Source: Pseudomonas petrae
GTDB lineage: Bacteria > Pseudomonadota > Gammaproteobacteria > Pseudomonadales > Pseudomonadaceae
Reading direction: 5' to 3'
Length of the DNA stretch: 64,000 nucleotides
NCBI RefSeq assembly: GCF_021728295.1
Contig: NZ_JAKJXE010000019.1
Coordinates: 1 to 64,000 of the forward strand
The position numbers and the translations under genes were made by a program. Of the stretch, positions 15,413 through 25,696 are shown piece after piece. The notes below the pieces were generated by a model. That model was not told where the DNA came from. It did not search any database and worked only from the letters and a program-made list of their open reading frames with translations. Within the stretch, counting starts at the first letter, position 1, and each line of letters begins with the position of its first letter.

Positions 15413-17518
15413 ATGGCTCGTACTACACCGATCAACCGTTACCGTAACATTGGTATCGTTGCTCACGTGGATGCTGGTAAAACCACCACCACCGAGCGCG
15501 TCCTTTTTTACACCGGTAAAAGCCACAAGATGGGCGAGGTGCATGACGGCGCCGCGACCACCGACTGGATGGTTCAGGAGCAGGAGCGTGGTATTACCAT
15601 TACTTCTGCTGCTATTACTGCCTTTTGGCAGGGTTCCGAGAAGCAGCACAAAGACCAGTATCGCTTCAACGTGATTGACACCCCGGGCCACGTAGACTTC
15701 ACCATTGAAGTTGAGCGTTCCCTGCGTGTACTCGACGGCGCGGTCGTGGTCTTCTGTGGTACCTCGGGCGTTGAGCCGCAGTCGGAAACCGTATGGCGTC
15801 AGGCCAACAAGTACGGTGTTCCGCGTCTTGTTTATGTAAACAAGATGGACCGTGCCGGTGCAGACTTCCTGCGCGTAATCGGTCAGATCAAACAGCGGTT
15901 GGGCCACACTCCGGTCCCTATCCAGTTGGCAATAGGTTCTGAAGACAACTTCCAGGGTCAGATCGATCTGATGGCTATGGAAGCGGTTTACTGGAACGAT
16001 TCCGACAAGGGTATGGTTCCTGTTCGTAAGCCTATCCCTGCTGAACTGCAGGAACTGGCTGACGAATGGCGTGGCAACATGGTTGAGGCTGCGGCCGAAG
16101 CCAGCGAAGAGCTGATGAACAAGTACCTCGAAGGTGAGGAGCTCACCAACGCGGAAATCAAGGATGCTCTGCGTCAGCGTACTATCGCTGGTGAAATCGT
16201 CCTGGCTGTTTGCGGTTCTTCCTTCAAGAACAAGGGCGTTCCCCTGGTTCTCGACGCCGTGATCGACTATCTGCCGGCACCGGTTGATATTCCTGCCATC
16301 AAGGGCACCGACCCTGATGACGAGACTATCAATCTCGAGCGTCATGCAGACGACAACGAGCCGTTCTCGGCTCTGGCGTTCAAGATCGCTACTGACCCAT
16401 TCGTCGGCACCCTGACGTTTGTCCGTGTTTATTCGGGCGTGTTGGCATCCGGCGACGGCGTGATCAACTCTGTCAAGGGCAAGAAAGAGCGCGTGGGTCG
16501 TATGGTGCAAATGCACGCTAACGCTCGCGAAGAGATCAAGGAAGTGCGCGCTGGTGACATCGCGGCCTTGATCGGCATGAAGGACGTCACCACTGGCGAA
16601 ACCTTGTGCAACGCTGACAAGCCAATCATCCTGGTTCGGATGGACTTCCCGGAGCCGGTTATTTCGGTTGCCGTAGAGCCTAAAACCAAGGATGACCAGG
16701 AAAAAATGGGTATCGCACTGGGCAAACTTGCTCAGGAAGACCCGTCTTTCCGCGTCAAAACTGATGAAGAGACTGGTCAGACGATCATCTCTGGCATGGG
16801 CGAGCTGCACCTGGACATCCTGGTTGACCGGATGCGCCGTGAGTTCAACGTCGAAGCCAACATCGGTAAGCCTCAGGTTTCGTATCGTGAGCGCATCACG
16901 AAGAACTGTGAAATCGAAGGCAAGTTCGTTCGCCAGTCCGGCGGTCGTGGTCAGTTCGGCCACTGCTGGATCCGTTTTGCACCTGCTGACGAAGGTCAGG
17001 AAGGTCTGCAATTCGTGAACGAAGTAGTGGGTGGTGTGGTTCCTAAGGAATACATCCCGGCTATCCAGAAGGGTATCGAAGAGCAGATGAAGAACGGCGT
17101 TGTTGCCGGCTATCCGCTGATCGGCCTGAAGGCTACCGTGTTTGATGGTTCTTACCACGACGTCGACTCGAACGAGATGGCGTTTAAGGTGGCTGCTTCC
17201 ATGGCGACCAAGCAACTGGCCCAGAAGGGCGGCGGTGAGTTGCTTGAACCGATCATGGCTGTAGAGGTTGTTACGCCTGAAGACTATATGGGTGACGTGA
17301 TGGGCGACCTTAACCGTCGTCGCGGCATGATCCTGGGTATGGAAGATACGGTCTCCGGCAAGGTAATTCGTGCCGAGGTTCCGTTGGGTGAGATGTTCGG
17401 TTATGCGACCGACGTTCGCTCCATGTCCCAAGGTCGCGCAAGCTACTCTATGGAATTCAAAAAATACAATACAGCTCCGTCGCACATCGTCGAAACTGTA
17501 ACCAAAAAACAAGGCTGA
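15413..17518 (+). CDS. fusA: Elongation factor G
   Basis: EF-G (701 residues) is the GTPase that drives ribosomal translocation. The G-domain motifs are all visible: AHVDAGKTTT (G1), DTPGHVDF (G3) and NKMD (G4). Domains II-V follow at normal length. It lies 30 bases after rpsG and 31 before tuf in the str operon. A second fusA copy, found in some pseudomonads, cannot be excluded outside this window. Confidence 0.98.
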   Translation: MARTTPINRYRNIGIVAHVDAGKTTTTERVLFYTGKSHKMGEVHDGAATTDWMVQEQERGITITSAAITAFWQGSEKQHKDQYRFNVIDTPGHVDFTIEVERSLRVLDGAVVVFCGTSGVEPQSETVWRQANKYGVPRLVYVNKMDRAGADFLRVIGQIKQRLGHTPVPIQLAIGSEDNFQGQIDLMAMEAVYWNDSDKGMVPVRKPIPAELQELADEWRGNMVEAAAEASEELMNKYLEGEELTNAEIKDALRQRTIAGEIVLAVCGSSFKNKGVPLVLDAVIDYLPAPVDIPAIKGTDPDDETINLERHADDNEPFSALAFKIATDPFVGTLTFVRVYSGVLASGDGVINSVKGKKERVGRMVQMHANAREEIKEVRAGDIAALIGMKDVTTGETLCNADKPIILVRMDFPEPVISVAVEPKTKDDQEKMGIALGKLAQEDPSFRVKTDEETGQTIISGMGELHLDILVDRMRREFNVEANIGKPQVSYRERITKNCEIEGKFVRQSGGRGQFGHCWIRFAPADEGQEGLQFVNEVVGGVVPKEYIPAIQKGIEEQMKNGVVAGYPLIGLKATVFDGSYHDVDSNEMAFKVAASMATKQLAQKGGGELLEPIMAVEVVTPEDYMGDVMGDLNRRRGMILGMEDTVSGKVIRAEVPLGEMFGYATDVRSMSQGRASYSMEFKKYNTAPSHIVETVTKKQG

Positions 17519-17549
17519 TTCAGCGCCTTTAGGCTAGGAGTTATTTGTC

Positions 17550-18743
<1,194 letters not shown>

Positions 18744-18762
18744 GCGATGATCTTCAAAAAGA

Positions 18763-18786
18763 GCCCCCGCTTGCGGGGGCTTTTTT
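18763..18786 (+). terminator. Terminator of the str operon
   Basis: A perfect 8-bp GC stem (GCCCCCGC / GCGGGGGC) with a two-base TT centre is followed by six T residues, 20 bases after the tuf stop. Confidence 0.9.
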
Positions 18787-18792
18787 ATTGGG

Positions 18793-18821
18793 TTGACACC
18801 CTGTTAGCTCGTCTATAGAAT
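18793..18821 (+). promoter_or_regulatory. Promoter of the S10 operon
   Basis: A perfect -35 TTGACA (18793-18798) and a -10 TAGAAT (18816-18821) are separated by 17 bp, immediately after the tuf terminator. The predicted leader before rpsJ is about 55 bases, shorter than the E. coli S10 leader that L4 regulates. Confidence 0.8.
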
Positions 18822-18882
18822 TGCGCCTCCTTTAAACGGGCGTATTGCGCTCGGTGGGAAGTAGCCTGGAGTCTGAAATCCA

Positions 18883-19194
18883 ATGCAAAATCAGCAAATC
18901 CGTATCAGGTTGAAGGCTTTTGACCATCGCCTGATCGACCAATCCACCCAGGAAATCGTGGAAACCGCGAAACGTACTGGTGCTCAAGTGCGTGGTCCGA
19001 TTCCACTCCCTACCCGTAAAGAGCGGTTCACCGTTCTGGTTTCTCCGCACGTCAACAAAGACGCGCGCGACCAGTACGAGATCCGTACTCATAAGCGTGT
19101 TCTGGACATCGTCCAGCCAACGGATAAAACCGTTGACGCGCTGATGAAGCTTGATCTTGCGGCAGGTGTGGAAGTACAGATCAGCCTCGGCTAA
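18883..19194 (+). CDS. rpsJ: 30S ribosomal protein S10 / NusE
   Basis: S10 (103 residues) is part of the 30S head and, as NusE, pairs with NusB and NusG in antitermination and transcription-translation coupling. The family features KAFDHRLID and [16 protein letters not shown] are present. It is first gene of the S10 operon, directly behind a near-consensus promoter. Confidence 0.98.
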
Positions 19195-19275
19195 GACTCG
19201 GGTCTTAGTCGTGTAACGCTCTGAAATGGGCGGCCATAGCGGGTGAAAGCCCCGTACACTCATGAGGTTTACAAC

Positions 19276-19911
19276 ATGACTATTGGTGTAGTCGGTCGTA
19301 AATGCGGTATGACCCGTATTTTCACCGAAGAAGGTGTCTCCATTCCGGTTACGGTCATTGAGATCGAGCCGAATCGCGTCACCCAGTTCAAAACCGAAGA
19401 AGTCGATGGCTATCGTGCAGTGCAAGTCACTGTCGGTGTGCGTCGTGCTTCCCGTGTGACTGCTGCTCAAGCAGGTCACTTCGCTAAAGCGAACGTTGCC
19501 GCTGGTCGTGCCGTCCTGGAGTTCCGTCTTGAAGAAGGCGAATACAAGGCTGGCGATCTGATCAATGCAGAAATCTTTGCTGCTGGCCAAATGGTAGATG
19601 TTACCGGTCAGTCCAAAGGTAAAGGCTTCCAAGGTACTATCAAGCGCCACAATTTCCGTGGTCAAGATAATACTCACGGTAACTCCGTGTCCCACCGCGT
19701 CCCGGGCTCTATCGGCCAGTGCCAGACTCCTGGTCGTGTATTCAAGGGCAAAAAAATGTCCGGTCATATGGGCGCTGAGCGCGTGACCGTGCAGTCCCTG
19801 GAAGTAGTGCGCGTGGACGCTGAACGCAATCTGTTGTTGGTCAAGGGTGCTGTTCCTGGCGCTACTGGCGGCAATGTGGTTGTACGTCCAGCAGCCAAGG
19901 CTCGCGGTTAA
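19276..19911 (+). CDS. rplC: 50S ribosomal protein L3
   Basis: L3 (211 residues) is an early 50S assembly protein reaching the peptidyl transferase centre. I chose the ATG at 19276 (MTIGVVGRKCGMTRIF) over an upstream in-frame codon because GAGG precedes it at correct spacing and the family starts here. The central extension with GKGFQGTIKRHNF carries the glutamine that PrmB methylates in other bacteria. Confidence 0.97.
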   Translation: MTIGVVGRKCGMTRIFTEEGVSIPVTVIEIEPNRVTQFKTEEVDGYRAVQVTVGVRRASRVTAAQAGHFAKANVAAGRAVLEFRLEEGEYKAGDLINAEIFAAGQMVDVTGQSKGKGFQGTIKRHNFRGQDNTHGNSVSHRVPGSIGQCQTPGRVFKGKKMSGHMGAERVTVQSLEVVRVDAERNLLLVKGAVPGATGGNVVVRPAAKARG

Positions 19912-19923
19912 GGGGAAGCTGAC

Positions 19924-20526
19924 ATGCAATTAAATGTAAATGACGCCCAAGCGATCGAAGTTTCCGAACTGACATTTGGCGGCGAATTCAACGAGACGCT
20001 GGTTCACCAGGCAGTCGTGGCCTACATGGCTGGCGGTCGTCAGGGTAGCAAGCAGCAAAAGACCCGTTCTGACGTATCCGGTGGCGGTAAGCGCCCTTGG
20101 CGTCAAAAGGGTACTGGCCGTGCTCGTGCCGGTACTATCCGTAGCCCGATCTGGCGCGGCGGTGGTGTCACTTTCGCAGCACGTCCTCAGGACCACTCTC
20201 AGAAGCTCAACAAGAAGATGTATCGCGCTGCATTGCGCTCCATCCTTGCTGAACTGGTTCGTACTGATCGTCTGGTCGTGGTTCAGGATTTCGTTGTTGA
20301 ATCGCCGAAAACCAAAGATCTGCTGGGCAAACTGAACGACATGAGCCTGACCGACGTTTTGATCGTGTCGGACGCTGTCGATCAGAACCTGTACCTGGCT
20401 GCTCGCAACCTGCCGCACGTTGATGTGCGTGATGTTCAAGGTTCCGATCCAGTTAGTCTGATCGCATACGACAAAGTGTTGATCACTGTGTCGGCCGTGA
20501 AGAAATTCGAGGAGCTGCTGGGATGA
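19924..20526 (+). CDS. rplD: 50S ribosomal protein L4
   Basis: L4 (200 residues) lines the peptide exit tunnel with its long loop (around GGGKRPWRQKGTGRARAG) and in enteric bacteria represses the S10 operon. The macrolide-contact loop looks wild type. The stop overlaps the rplW start (ATGA), suggesting translational coupling. Confidence 0.97.
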   Translation: MQLNVNDAQAIEVSELTFGGEFNETLVHQAVVAYMAGGRQGSKQQKTRSDVSGGGKRPWRQKGTGRARAGTIRSPIWRGGGVTFAARPQDHSQKLNKKMYRAALRSILAELVRTDRLVVVQDFVVESPKTKDLLGKLNDMSLTDVLIVSDAVDQNLYLAARNLPHVDVRDVQGSDPVSLIAYDKVLITVSAVKKFEELLG

Positions 20527-20822
20527 ACCAGGAACGCGTATTTAAAGTTCTGCTTGGCCCGCACGTTTCCGAGAAGGCTACGGTTCTGGCAGACAAAAAA
20601 GGTCAGTTCGTTTTCAAGGTTGCTACTGATGCAACCAAGCTGGAAATCAAGAAGGCCGTCGAAAGCCTGTTCAGCGTGAAAGTAGAGCGTGTCACTACCC
20701 TGAATGTTATGGGTAAGACCAAGCGCACTGCTCGCGGTCTGGGCAAGCGTAATGACTGGAAGAAGGCAGTTATCTCCCTTCAGCCAGGCCAAGATCTCGA
20801 TTTCAGCAGCAGTGCTGAGTAA
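20523..20822 (+). CDS. rplW: 50S ribosomal protein L23
   Basis: L23 (99 residues) sits at the tunnel exit and is the docking site for trigger factor and SRP. It begins MNQERVFKVLLGPHVSEKA, typical of the family. The start overlaps the rplD stop by four bases, and rplB follows after 14 bases. Confidence 0.97.
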   Translation: MNQERVFKVLLGPHVSEKATVLADKKGQFVFKVATDATKLEIKKAVESLFSVKVERVTTLNVMGKTKRTARGLGKRNDWKKAVISLQPGQDLDFSSSAE

Positions 20823-20836
20823 GGAAGGGGTGCATC

Positions 20837-21661
20837 ATGGCAATCGTTAAATGCAAACCGACTTCCCCTGGCCGCCGTTTTGTGGTCAAGGTGGTCAACC
20901 AGGAGCTGCATAAAGGCGCTCCTCACGCACCGCTGCTCGAGAAAAAATCGAAGACTGGTGGTCGTAACAACAATGGCCGCATCACTACTCGTCACATCGG
21001 TGGTGGTCATAAACAGCATTATCGTCTGGTCGATTTCCGTCGCAATGACAAGGATGGCATTTCTGCCACCGTCGAGCGCATTGAATACGATCCAAACCGT
21101 ACTGCTCACATCGCACTGCTGCTGTACGCAGACGGCGAGCGTCGCTACATCATCGCGCCTAAAGGCGTGAGTGCTGGCGACCAGTTGATCGCAGGTGCCT
21201 TGGCTCCAATCAAGCCAGGCAACGCTCTGCAACTGCGCAACATCCCAGTGGGTTCTACCGTTCACGGCATCGAACTGAAGCCGGGCAAAGGTGCTCAGAT
21301 CGCTCGTTCCGCTGGTGCATCTGCACAGCTGATCGCTCGTGAAGGTGTCTATGTGACTCTGCGTCTTCGCTCCGGTGAGATGCGTAAAGTCCTGGCTGAA
21401 TGCCGCGCGACTCTGGGTGAGGTCTCGAACTCCGAGCACAGCCTGCGTTCGCTGGGTAAAGCTGGTGCCAAACGCTGGCGTGGCGTTCGCCCAACCGTCC
21501 GTGGTGTTGCCATGAACCCGGTTGACCACCCACATGGTGGTGGTGAAGGTCGTACCTCTGGTGGTCGTCATCCGGTATCGCCGTGGGGCTTCCCGACTAA
21601 GGGCGCGAAGACTCGTGGTAATAAGCGTACCGACAAAATGATCGTCCGTCGTCGCAAGTAA
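20837..21661 (+). CDS. rplB: 50S ribosomal protein L2
   Basis: L2 (274 residues) is a core 50S protein near the peptidyl transferase centre and inter-subunit bridge B7b. The C-terminal signature MNPVDHPHGGGEGR, with its conserved histidine, is intact. It starts MAIVKCKPTSPGRR. Confidence 0.98.
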   Translation: MAIVKCKPTSPGRRFVVKVVNQELHKGAPHAPLLEKKSKTGGRNNNGRITTRHIGGGHKQHYRLVDFRRNDKDGISATVERIEYDPNRTAHIALLLYADGERRYIIAPKGVSAGDQLIAGALAPIKPGNALQLRNIPVGSTVHGIELKPGKGAQIARSAGASAQLIAREGVYVTLRLRSGEMRKVLAECRATLGEVSNSEHSLRSLGKAGAKRWRGVRPTVRGVAMNPVDHPHGGGEGRTSGGRHPVSPWGFPTKGAKTRGNKRTDKMIVRRRK

Positions 21662-21677
21662 ATAGAGGGATACGACA

Positions 21678-21953
21678 GTGCCACGTTCTCTGAAAAAAGG
21701 TCCTTTTATTGATCTTCACCTACTGAAGAAGATCGAAGTGGCGGCGGAAAAGAACGATCGCAAACCAGTTAAGACCTGGTCGCGCCGTTCTATGATCCTG
21801 CCACAAATGGTCGGTTTGACCATTGCTGTGCATAACGGTCGTCAACATGTTCCTGTTCTCGTGAACGAAGACATGGTCGGCCACAAACTAGGCGAGTTTG
21901 CCGGTACCCGCACTTATCGTGGGCACGTGGCAGACAAGAAAGCCAAGCGTTAA
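21678..21953 (+). CDS. rpsS: 30S ribosomal protein S19
   Basis: S19 (91 residues) binds the 30S head with S13. It starts with GTG at 21678, preceded by AGAGGGA at 21664-21670; the first residues are MPRSLKKGPFID, diagnostic for S19. It lies between rplB and rplV as in all S10 operons. Confidence 0.97.
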   Translation: MPRSLKKGPFIDLHLLKKIEVAAEKNDRKPVKTWSRRSMILPQMVGLTIAVHNGRQHVPVLVNEDMVGHKLGEFAGTRTYRGHVADKKAKR

Positions 21954-21966
21954 GGGGTAAGGAACG

Positions 21967-22299
21967 ATGGAAGTAGCCGCTAAGTTGTCGGGCGCTCGAA
22001 TCTCCGCCCAGAAAGCCCGCTTGGTCGCCGACCAGATCCGCGGGAAGAAGGTGGGCGAAGCGCTCAACCTGTTGGCTTTCAGCAGTAAGAAAGCCGCCGA
22101 GATCATGAAGAAAGTGCTGGAGTCGGCCGTAGCCAACGCCGAGCATAACGAAGGCGCAGACGTTGATGACCTCAAGGTCTCCACCGTTTTCGTCAACGAA
22201 GGGCGTTCGCTGAAGCGCATCATGCCACGTGCCAAAGGCCGTGCTGATCGCATCGTCAAGCGGTCTTGCCATATCACTGTCAAGGTTGCTGACAAGTAA
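21967..22299 (+). CDS. rplV: 50S ribosomal protein L22
   Basis: L22 (110 residues) spans the subunit and its beta-hairpin (around [15 protein letters not shown]) lines the exit tunnel near the macrolide site. No deletion in that hairpin is seen. It lies 13 bases after rpsS, and rpsC follows 13 bases later. Confidence 0.97.
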
Positions 22300-22312
22300 C
22301 GGAGTCGAAGAG

Positions 22313-22999
22313 ATGGGTCAGAAAGTACATCCCATTGGCATTCGCCTGGGAATCGTCAAGGAGCACACCTCCGTCTGGTACGCAGACGGTCGGACTTATG
22401 CGGACTATTTGTTCGCTGATCTGAAGGTGCGAGAGTATCTCCAAGACAAACTAAAAAGCGCGTCCGTAAGCCGTATCGATATCCATCGTCCGGCGCAGAC
22501 TGCACGCATCACCATCCACACCGCTCGTCCAGGTATCGTTATCGGGAAGAAAGGCGAAGATGTTGAGAAGCTGCGTCAGGACCTGACCAAGCAAATGGGT
22601 GTGCCTGTGCACATCAATATCGAAGAGATCCGTAAGCCGGAGCTCGACGGTATGCTGGTTGCGCAGAGCGTAGCTCAGCAGCTGGAGCGTCGCGTAATGT
22701 TCCGTCGCGCTATGAAGCGCGCAGTGCAGAACGCCATGCGCATTGGTGCCAAAGGCATCAAAATCCAAGTGAGCGGTCGTCTCGGCGGTGCTGAAATTGC
22801 ACGTACTGAATGGTATCGCGAAGGTCGTGTGCCTTTGCACACCCTGCGTGCCGACATCGACTATGCCAACTACGAAGCTCACACCACTTACGGTGTGATC
22901 GGTGTAAAGGTTTGGATCTTCAAAGGCGAAGTAATTGGTGGTCGCCAAGAAGAGCTGAAACCGCAAGCACCAGCGCCTCGTAAAAAAGCTGCTAAGTAA
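22313..22999 (+). CDS. rpsC: 30S ribosomal protein S3
   Basis: S3 (228 residues) forms part of the mRNA entry channel helicase. I chose the ATG at 22313 ([14 protein letters not shown]) because GGAGTCG lies nine bases upstream and the frame upstream overlaps rplV. The KH domain motif [13 protein letters not shown] is visible at about residues 63-75. Confidence 0.97.
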
Positions 23000-23011
23000 G
23001 GGGTACGCCAA

Positions 23012-23425
23012 ATGTTGCAACCTAAGCGTACGAAGTTCCGCAAGCAGATGACCGGCCACAACCGTGGTCTGGCATTGCGCGGTAGCAAAGTCAGCTTCGG
23101 CGAGTTCGCGCTGAAGTCTGTTGCTCGTGGTCGTCTCACCGCTCGTCAGATTGAGTCAGCGCGTCGTGCACTGACCCGTCACGTTAAACGTGGCGGCAAG
23201 ATCTGGATCCGTGTATTCCCGGACAAGCCTGTCACCAAAAAGCCTCTCGAAGTTCGGATGGGTAAAGGTAAGGGTAACGTGGAGTACTGGGTTGCCCAGA
23301 TTCAGCCAGGCAAAGTCCTGTATGAAATCGAGGGCGTTTCCGAAGAGTTGGCGCGTGAGGCTTTCGCCCTGGCTGCTGCAAAGCTGCCGCTCGCCACCTC
23401 CTTTGTTAAGCGGACGGTGATGTGA
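23012..23425 (+). CDS. rplP: 50S ribosomal protein L16
   Basis: L16 (137 residues) organises the A-site region of the 50S. The N terminus [20 protein letters not shown] is typical, and the [14 protein letters not shown] segment holds the site where YcfD hydroxylates an arginine in E. coli. The stop TGA overlaps the rpmC ATG by one base. Confidence 0.97.
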
Positions 23426-23616
23426 TGAAAGCGAATGAACTTCGTGAAAAATCAGCACAGCAACTGAACGAGCAACTGCTCGGCTTGCTGCGCGACCAGT
23501 TCAATCTGCGCATGCAGAAAGCAACTGGCCAGTTGGGGCAGTCTCACCTGCTCTCGCAAGTTAAGCGTGACATCGCTCGCGTGAAGACTGTGCTCAACCA
23601 GCAGGCAGGTAAGTAA
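23425..23616 (+). CDS. rpmC: 50S ribosomal protein L29
   Basis: L29 (63 residues) lies beside L23 at the tunnel exit. I chose the ATG at 23425, which overlaps the rplP stop (TGATG), over the GTG one codon earlier. It begins [18 protein letters not shown] and has the two-helix pattern of the family. Confidence 0.95.
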
Positions 23617-23618
23617 TC

Positions 23619-23885
23619 ATGGCTGAAGCCGAAAAAACCGTCCGTACGCTGACTGGCCGTGTCGTCAGCGACAAGATGGACAAGACCATCACCGTACTGA
23701 TCGAGCGTCGCGTCAAGCACCCAATCTACGGTAAATACGTTAAGCGTTCGACTAAGCTGCACGCGCACGACGAAACCAATCAGTGCCACATCGGCGACAA
23801 GGTCACTATTCGTGAAACTCGTCCGATGGCCAAGACCAAATCTTGGGCGCTGGTTGATGTTCTCGAACGCGCTGTGGAAGTCTAA
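23619..23885 (+). CDS. rpsQ: 30S ribosomal protein S17
   Basis: S17 (88 residues) is an OB-fold primary binder of 16S rRNA. The signature GRVVSDKMDKTITVLIERR and the HDETNQCHIGDKV segment are present. It is last gene of the S10 group; rplN follows after 23 bases with no terminator, so the spc genes are probably co-transcribed. Confidence 0.97.
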   Translation: MAEAEKTVRTLTGRVVSDKMDKTITVLIERRVKHPIYGKYVKRSTKLHAHDETNQCHIGDKVTIRETRPMAKTKSWALVDVLERAVEV

Positions 23886-23908
23886 GGGCTAGGGGTCGGA
23901 GAAATTAT

Positions 23909-24277
23909 ATGATTCAGACTCAATCCATGCTCGATGTGGCCGATAACAGCGGCGCACGCCGCGTTATGTGCATCAAGGTGCTTGGTGGCTCTCATCGTCG
24001 TTACGCTGGTATCGGTGACATCATCAAAGTTACCGTCAAGGAAGCAATTCCGCGCGGTAAGGTGAAGAAAGGCCAAGTGATGACTGCAGTAGTAGTCCGC
24101 ACTCGCCACGGTGTTCGTCGCGCAGACGGCTCCATCATCCGCTTTGATGGCAACGCTGCTGTTCTGTTGAACAACAAGCAAGAGCCGATCGGCACCCGTA
24201 TCTTTGGGCCAGTGACCCGTGAACTTCGTACTGAGAAGTTCATGAAGATCGTCTCGCTCGCCCCAGAAGTGCTGTAA
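23909..24277 (+). CDS. rplN: 50S ribosomal protein L14
   Basis: L14 (122 residues) sits at the subunit interface and is the binding site of the silencing factor RsfS in other bacteria. It begins MIQTQSMLDVADNSGARRVM, the family signature. It is first gene of the classical spc operon. Confidence 0.97.
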   Translation: MIQTQSMLDVADNSGARRVMCIKVLGGSHRRYAGIGDIIKVTVKEAIPRGKVKKGQVMTAVVVRTRHGVRRADGSIIRFDGNAAVLLNNKQEPIGTRIFGPVTRELRTEKFMKIVSLAPEVL

Positions 24278-24288
24278 GGAGATCCGAC

Positions 24289-24603
24289 ATGCAAAAGATT
24301 CGTCGTGACGACGAGATCATCGTGATCGCCGGCAAAGACAAAGGTAAGCGCGGTAAGGTGCTCAAGGTTCTCGCTGACGACCGTCTGGTCGTTGGTGGGA
24401 TCAACCTGGTGAAGCGTCATACCAAGCCAAACCCGATGTCGGGCGTACAGGGCGGTATCGTCGAGAAAGAAGCGCCATTGCACGCTTCTAACGTCGCCAT
24501 TTTCAACGGCGCAACCAACAAGGCTGACCGCGTTGGTTTCAAAGTTGAAGACGGCAAGAAAATTCGTGTCTTCAAGTCGACCCAAAAAGCGGTTGATGCT
24601 TGA
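24289..24603 (+). CDS. rplX: 50S ribosomal protein L24
   Basis: L24 (104 residues) is an assembly initiator of the 50S and lies at the tunnel exit. The KOW-type motif DEIIVIAGKDKGKRGKV is near the N terminus. It begins MQKIRRDDE, with AAGGAG at 24276-24281 upstream. Confidence 0.97.
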   Translation: MQKIRRDDEIIVIAGKDKGKRGKVLKVLADDRLVVGGINLVKRHTKPNPMSGVQGGIVEKEAPLHASNVAIFNGATNKADRVGFKVEDGKKIRVFKSTQKAVDA

Positions 24604-24623
24604 ACACTGCTAGGTAGAAGACC

Positions 24624-25163
24624 ATGGCACGACTAAAAGAGATTTACTGGAAAGAAATCGCACCGAAACTTAAGGAAGAACTTAAGCTTTCGAACGTGAT
24701 GGAAGTTCCACGCGTTACCAAGATCACCCTGAACATGGGTCTGGGCGAAGCGATCGGCGACAAGAAAATCATCGAGCACGCTGTTGCAGACCTGGAAAAA
24801 ATCACCGGCCAAAAAGTCGTTGTGACCTACGCTCGTAAATCTATCGCTGGCTTTAAAGTCCGTGAAGGTTGGCCGATCGGCGTCAAAGTGACTCTGCGCC
24901 GTGAGCGTATGTATGAATTCCTGGATCGTCTGCTGTCGATCTCCCTGCCTCGGGTTCGCGACTTCCGCGGCCTGAATGCCAAGTCCTTTGATGGTCGTGG
25001 TAACTACAGCATGGGCGTTAAAGAGCAGATCATTTTCCCGGAAATCGACTACGACAAGATCGATGCCCTGCGCGGTCTGGACATTACCCTGACCACCACT
25101 GCTCGTACGGACGAAGAAGGTCGCGCATTGCTGCGTGCTTTCAAGTTCCCGTTCCGCAACTGA
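24624..25163 (+). CDS. rplE: 50S ribosomal protein L5
   Basis: L5 (179 residues) binds 5S rRNA and the P-site tRNA elbow. Motifs KITLNMGLGEAI and GRGNYSMGVKEQ are typical. In E. coli the start of this mRNA is the S8 repressor target; I could not confirm an S8-type fold here. rpsN follows 13 bases later. Confidence 0.97.
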   Translation: MARLKEIYWKEIAPKLKEELKLSNVMEVPRVTKITLNMGLGEAIGDKKIIEHAVADLEKITGQKVVVTYARKSIAGFKVREGWPIGVKVTLRRERMYEFLDRLLSISLPRVRDFRGLNAKSFDGRGNYSMGVKEQIIFPEIDYDKIDALRGLDITLTTTARTDEEGRALLRAFKFPFRN

Positions 25164-25176
25164 TTGGAGTAGGACC

Positions 25177-25482
25177 ATGGCCAAGAAGAGCATGAAAAAC
25201 CGTGAGCTGAAGCGTCAGCTCACCGTTGCCAAGTACGCTACCAAGCGTGCTGCGCTGAAAGCGATCATCGTGGATCTGAACGCAAGTCCAGAAGCACGTT
25301 GGGAAGCTACGGTCGCACTGCAGAAGCAACCACGTGACGCAAGTGCCTCGCGCATGCGTAACCGTTGCCGCCTGACAGGTCGTCCGCACGGCGTATACCG
25401 CAAGTTCGGCCTCGGCCGTAACATGCTGCGTCAAGCGGCAATGCGTGGCGACGTACCGGGTCTGGTTAAAGCCAGCTGGTAA
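25177..25482 (+). CDS. rpsN: 30S ribosomal protein S14
   Basis: S14 (101 residues) is in the 30S head. It is the long, zinc-free form: it starts MAKKSMKNRELKRQ and the region where the short form has CxxC pairs carries no such pairs. I chose the ATG at 25177, with GGAG at about 25166. It is followed by an unusual 214-base spacer with a hairpin and a promoter before rpsH. Confidence 0.97.
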   Translation: MAKKSMKNRELKRQLTVAKYATKRAALKAIIVDLNASPEARWEATVALQKQPRDASASRMRNRCRLTGRPHGVYRKFGLGRNMLRQAAMRGDVPGLVKASW

Positions 25483-25545
25483 GCAGTTATTCTCGCAGTG
25501 CGCCCATCGTGTTCACCTCGAACCGATCGGCGTAGAGCCTGAATT

Positions 25546-25575
25546 TGAATCAAGCCCCTTTTGGGGCTTGATTCA
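25546..25575 (+). terminator. Long hairpin between rpsN and rpsH
   Basis: A perfect 13-bp inverted repeat (TGAATCAAGCCCC / GGGGCTTGATTCA) encloses TTTT. Only a short TTTCT follows, so it may act as an attenuator or RNA-stability hairpin rather than as an efficient terminator. Its right arm contains the -35 box of a candidate promoter. Confidence 0.65.
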
Positions 25576-25596
25576 TTTCTGGGGTGCGCCTAGAAT
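25568..25596 (+). promoter_or_regulatory. Candidate internal promoter upstream of rpsH
   Basis: A -35 TTGATT (25568-25573) and a -10 TAGAAT (25591-25596) lie 17 bp apart. The -35 box is part of the right arm of the 25546-25575 hairpin. The predicted transcript would carry a leader of about 95 bases before rpsH. Confidence 0.55.
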
Positions 25597-25696
25597 TGCC
25601 GGCTCGCCAGAGCCCGTGCTTGCACGTGCCCGGAATTTTAAGGCGATAGGTTGTAGCCGCAAGGCTCATTTTTTTTGTATCAGGAGCGTCTAGCCC

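Noticed and set aside
14906..17512. An 868-codon open frame antisense to rpsG and fusA.
   Set aside because: Same codon-bias shadow; fusA on the + strand is certain.
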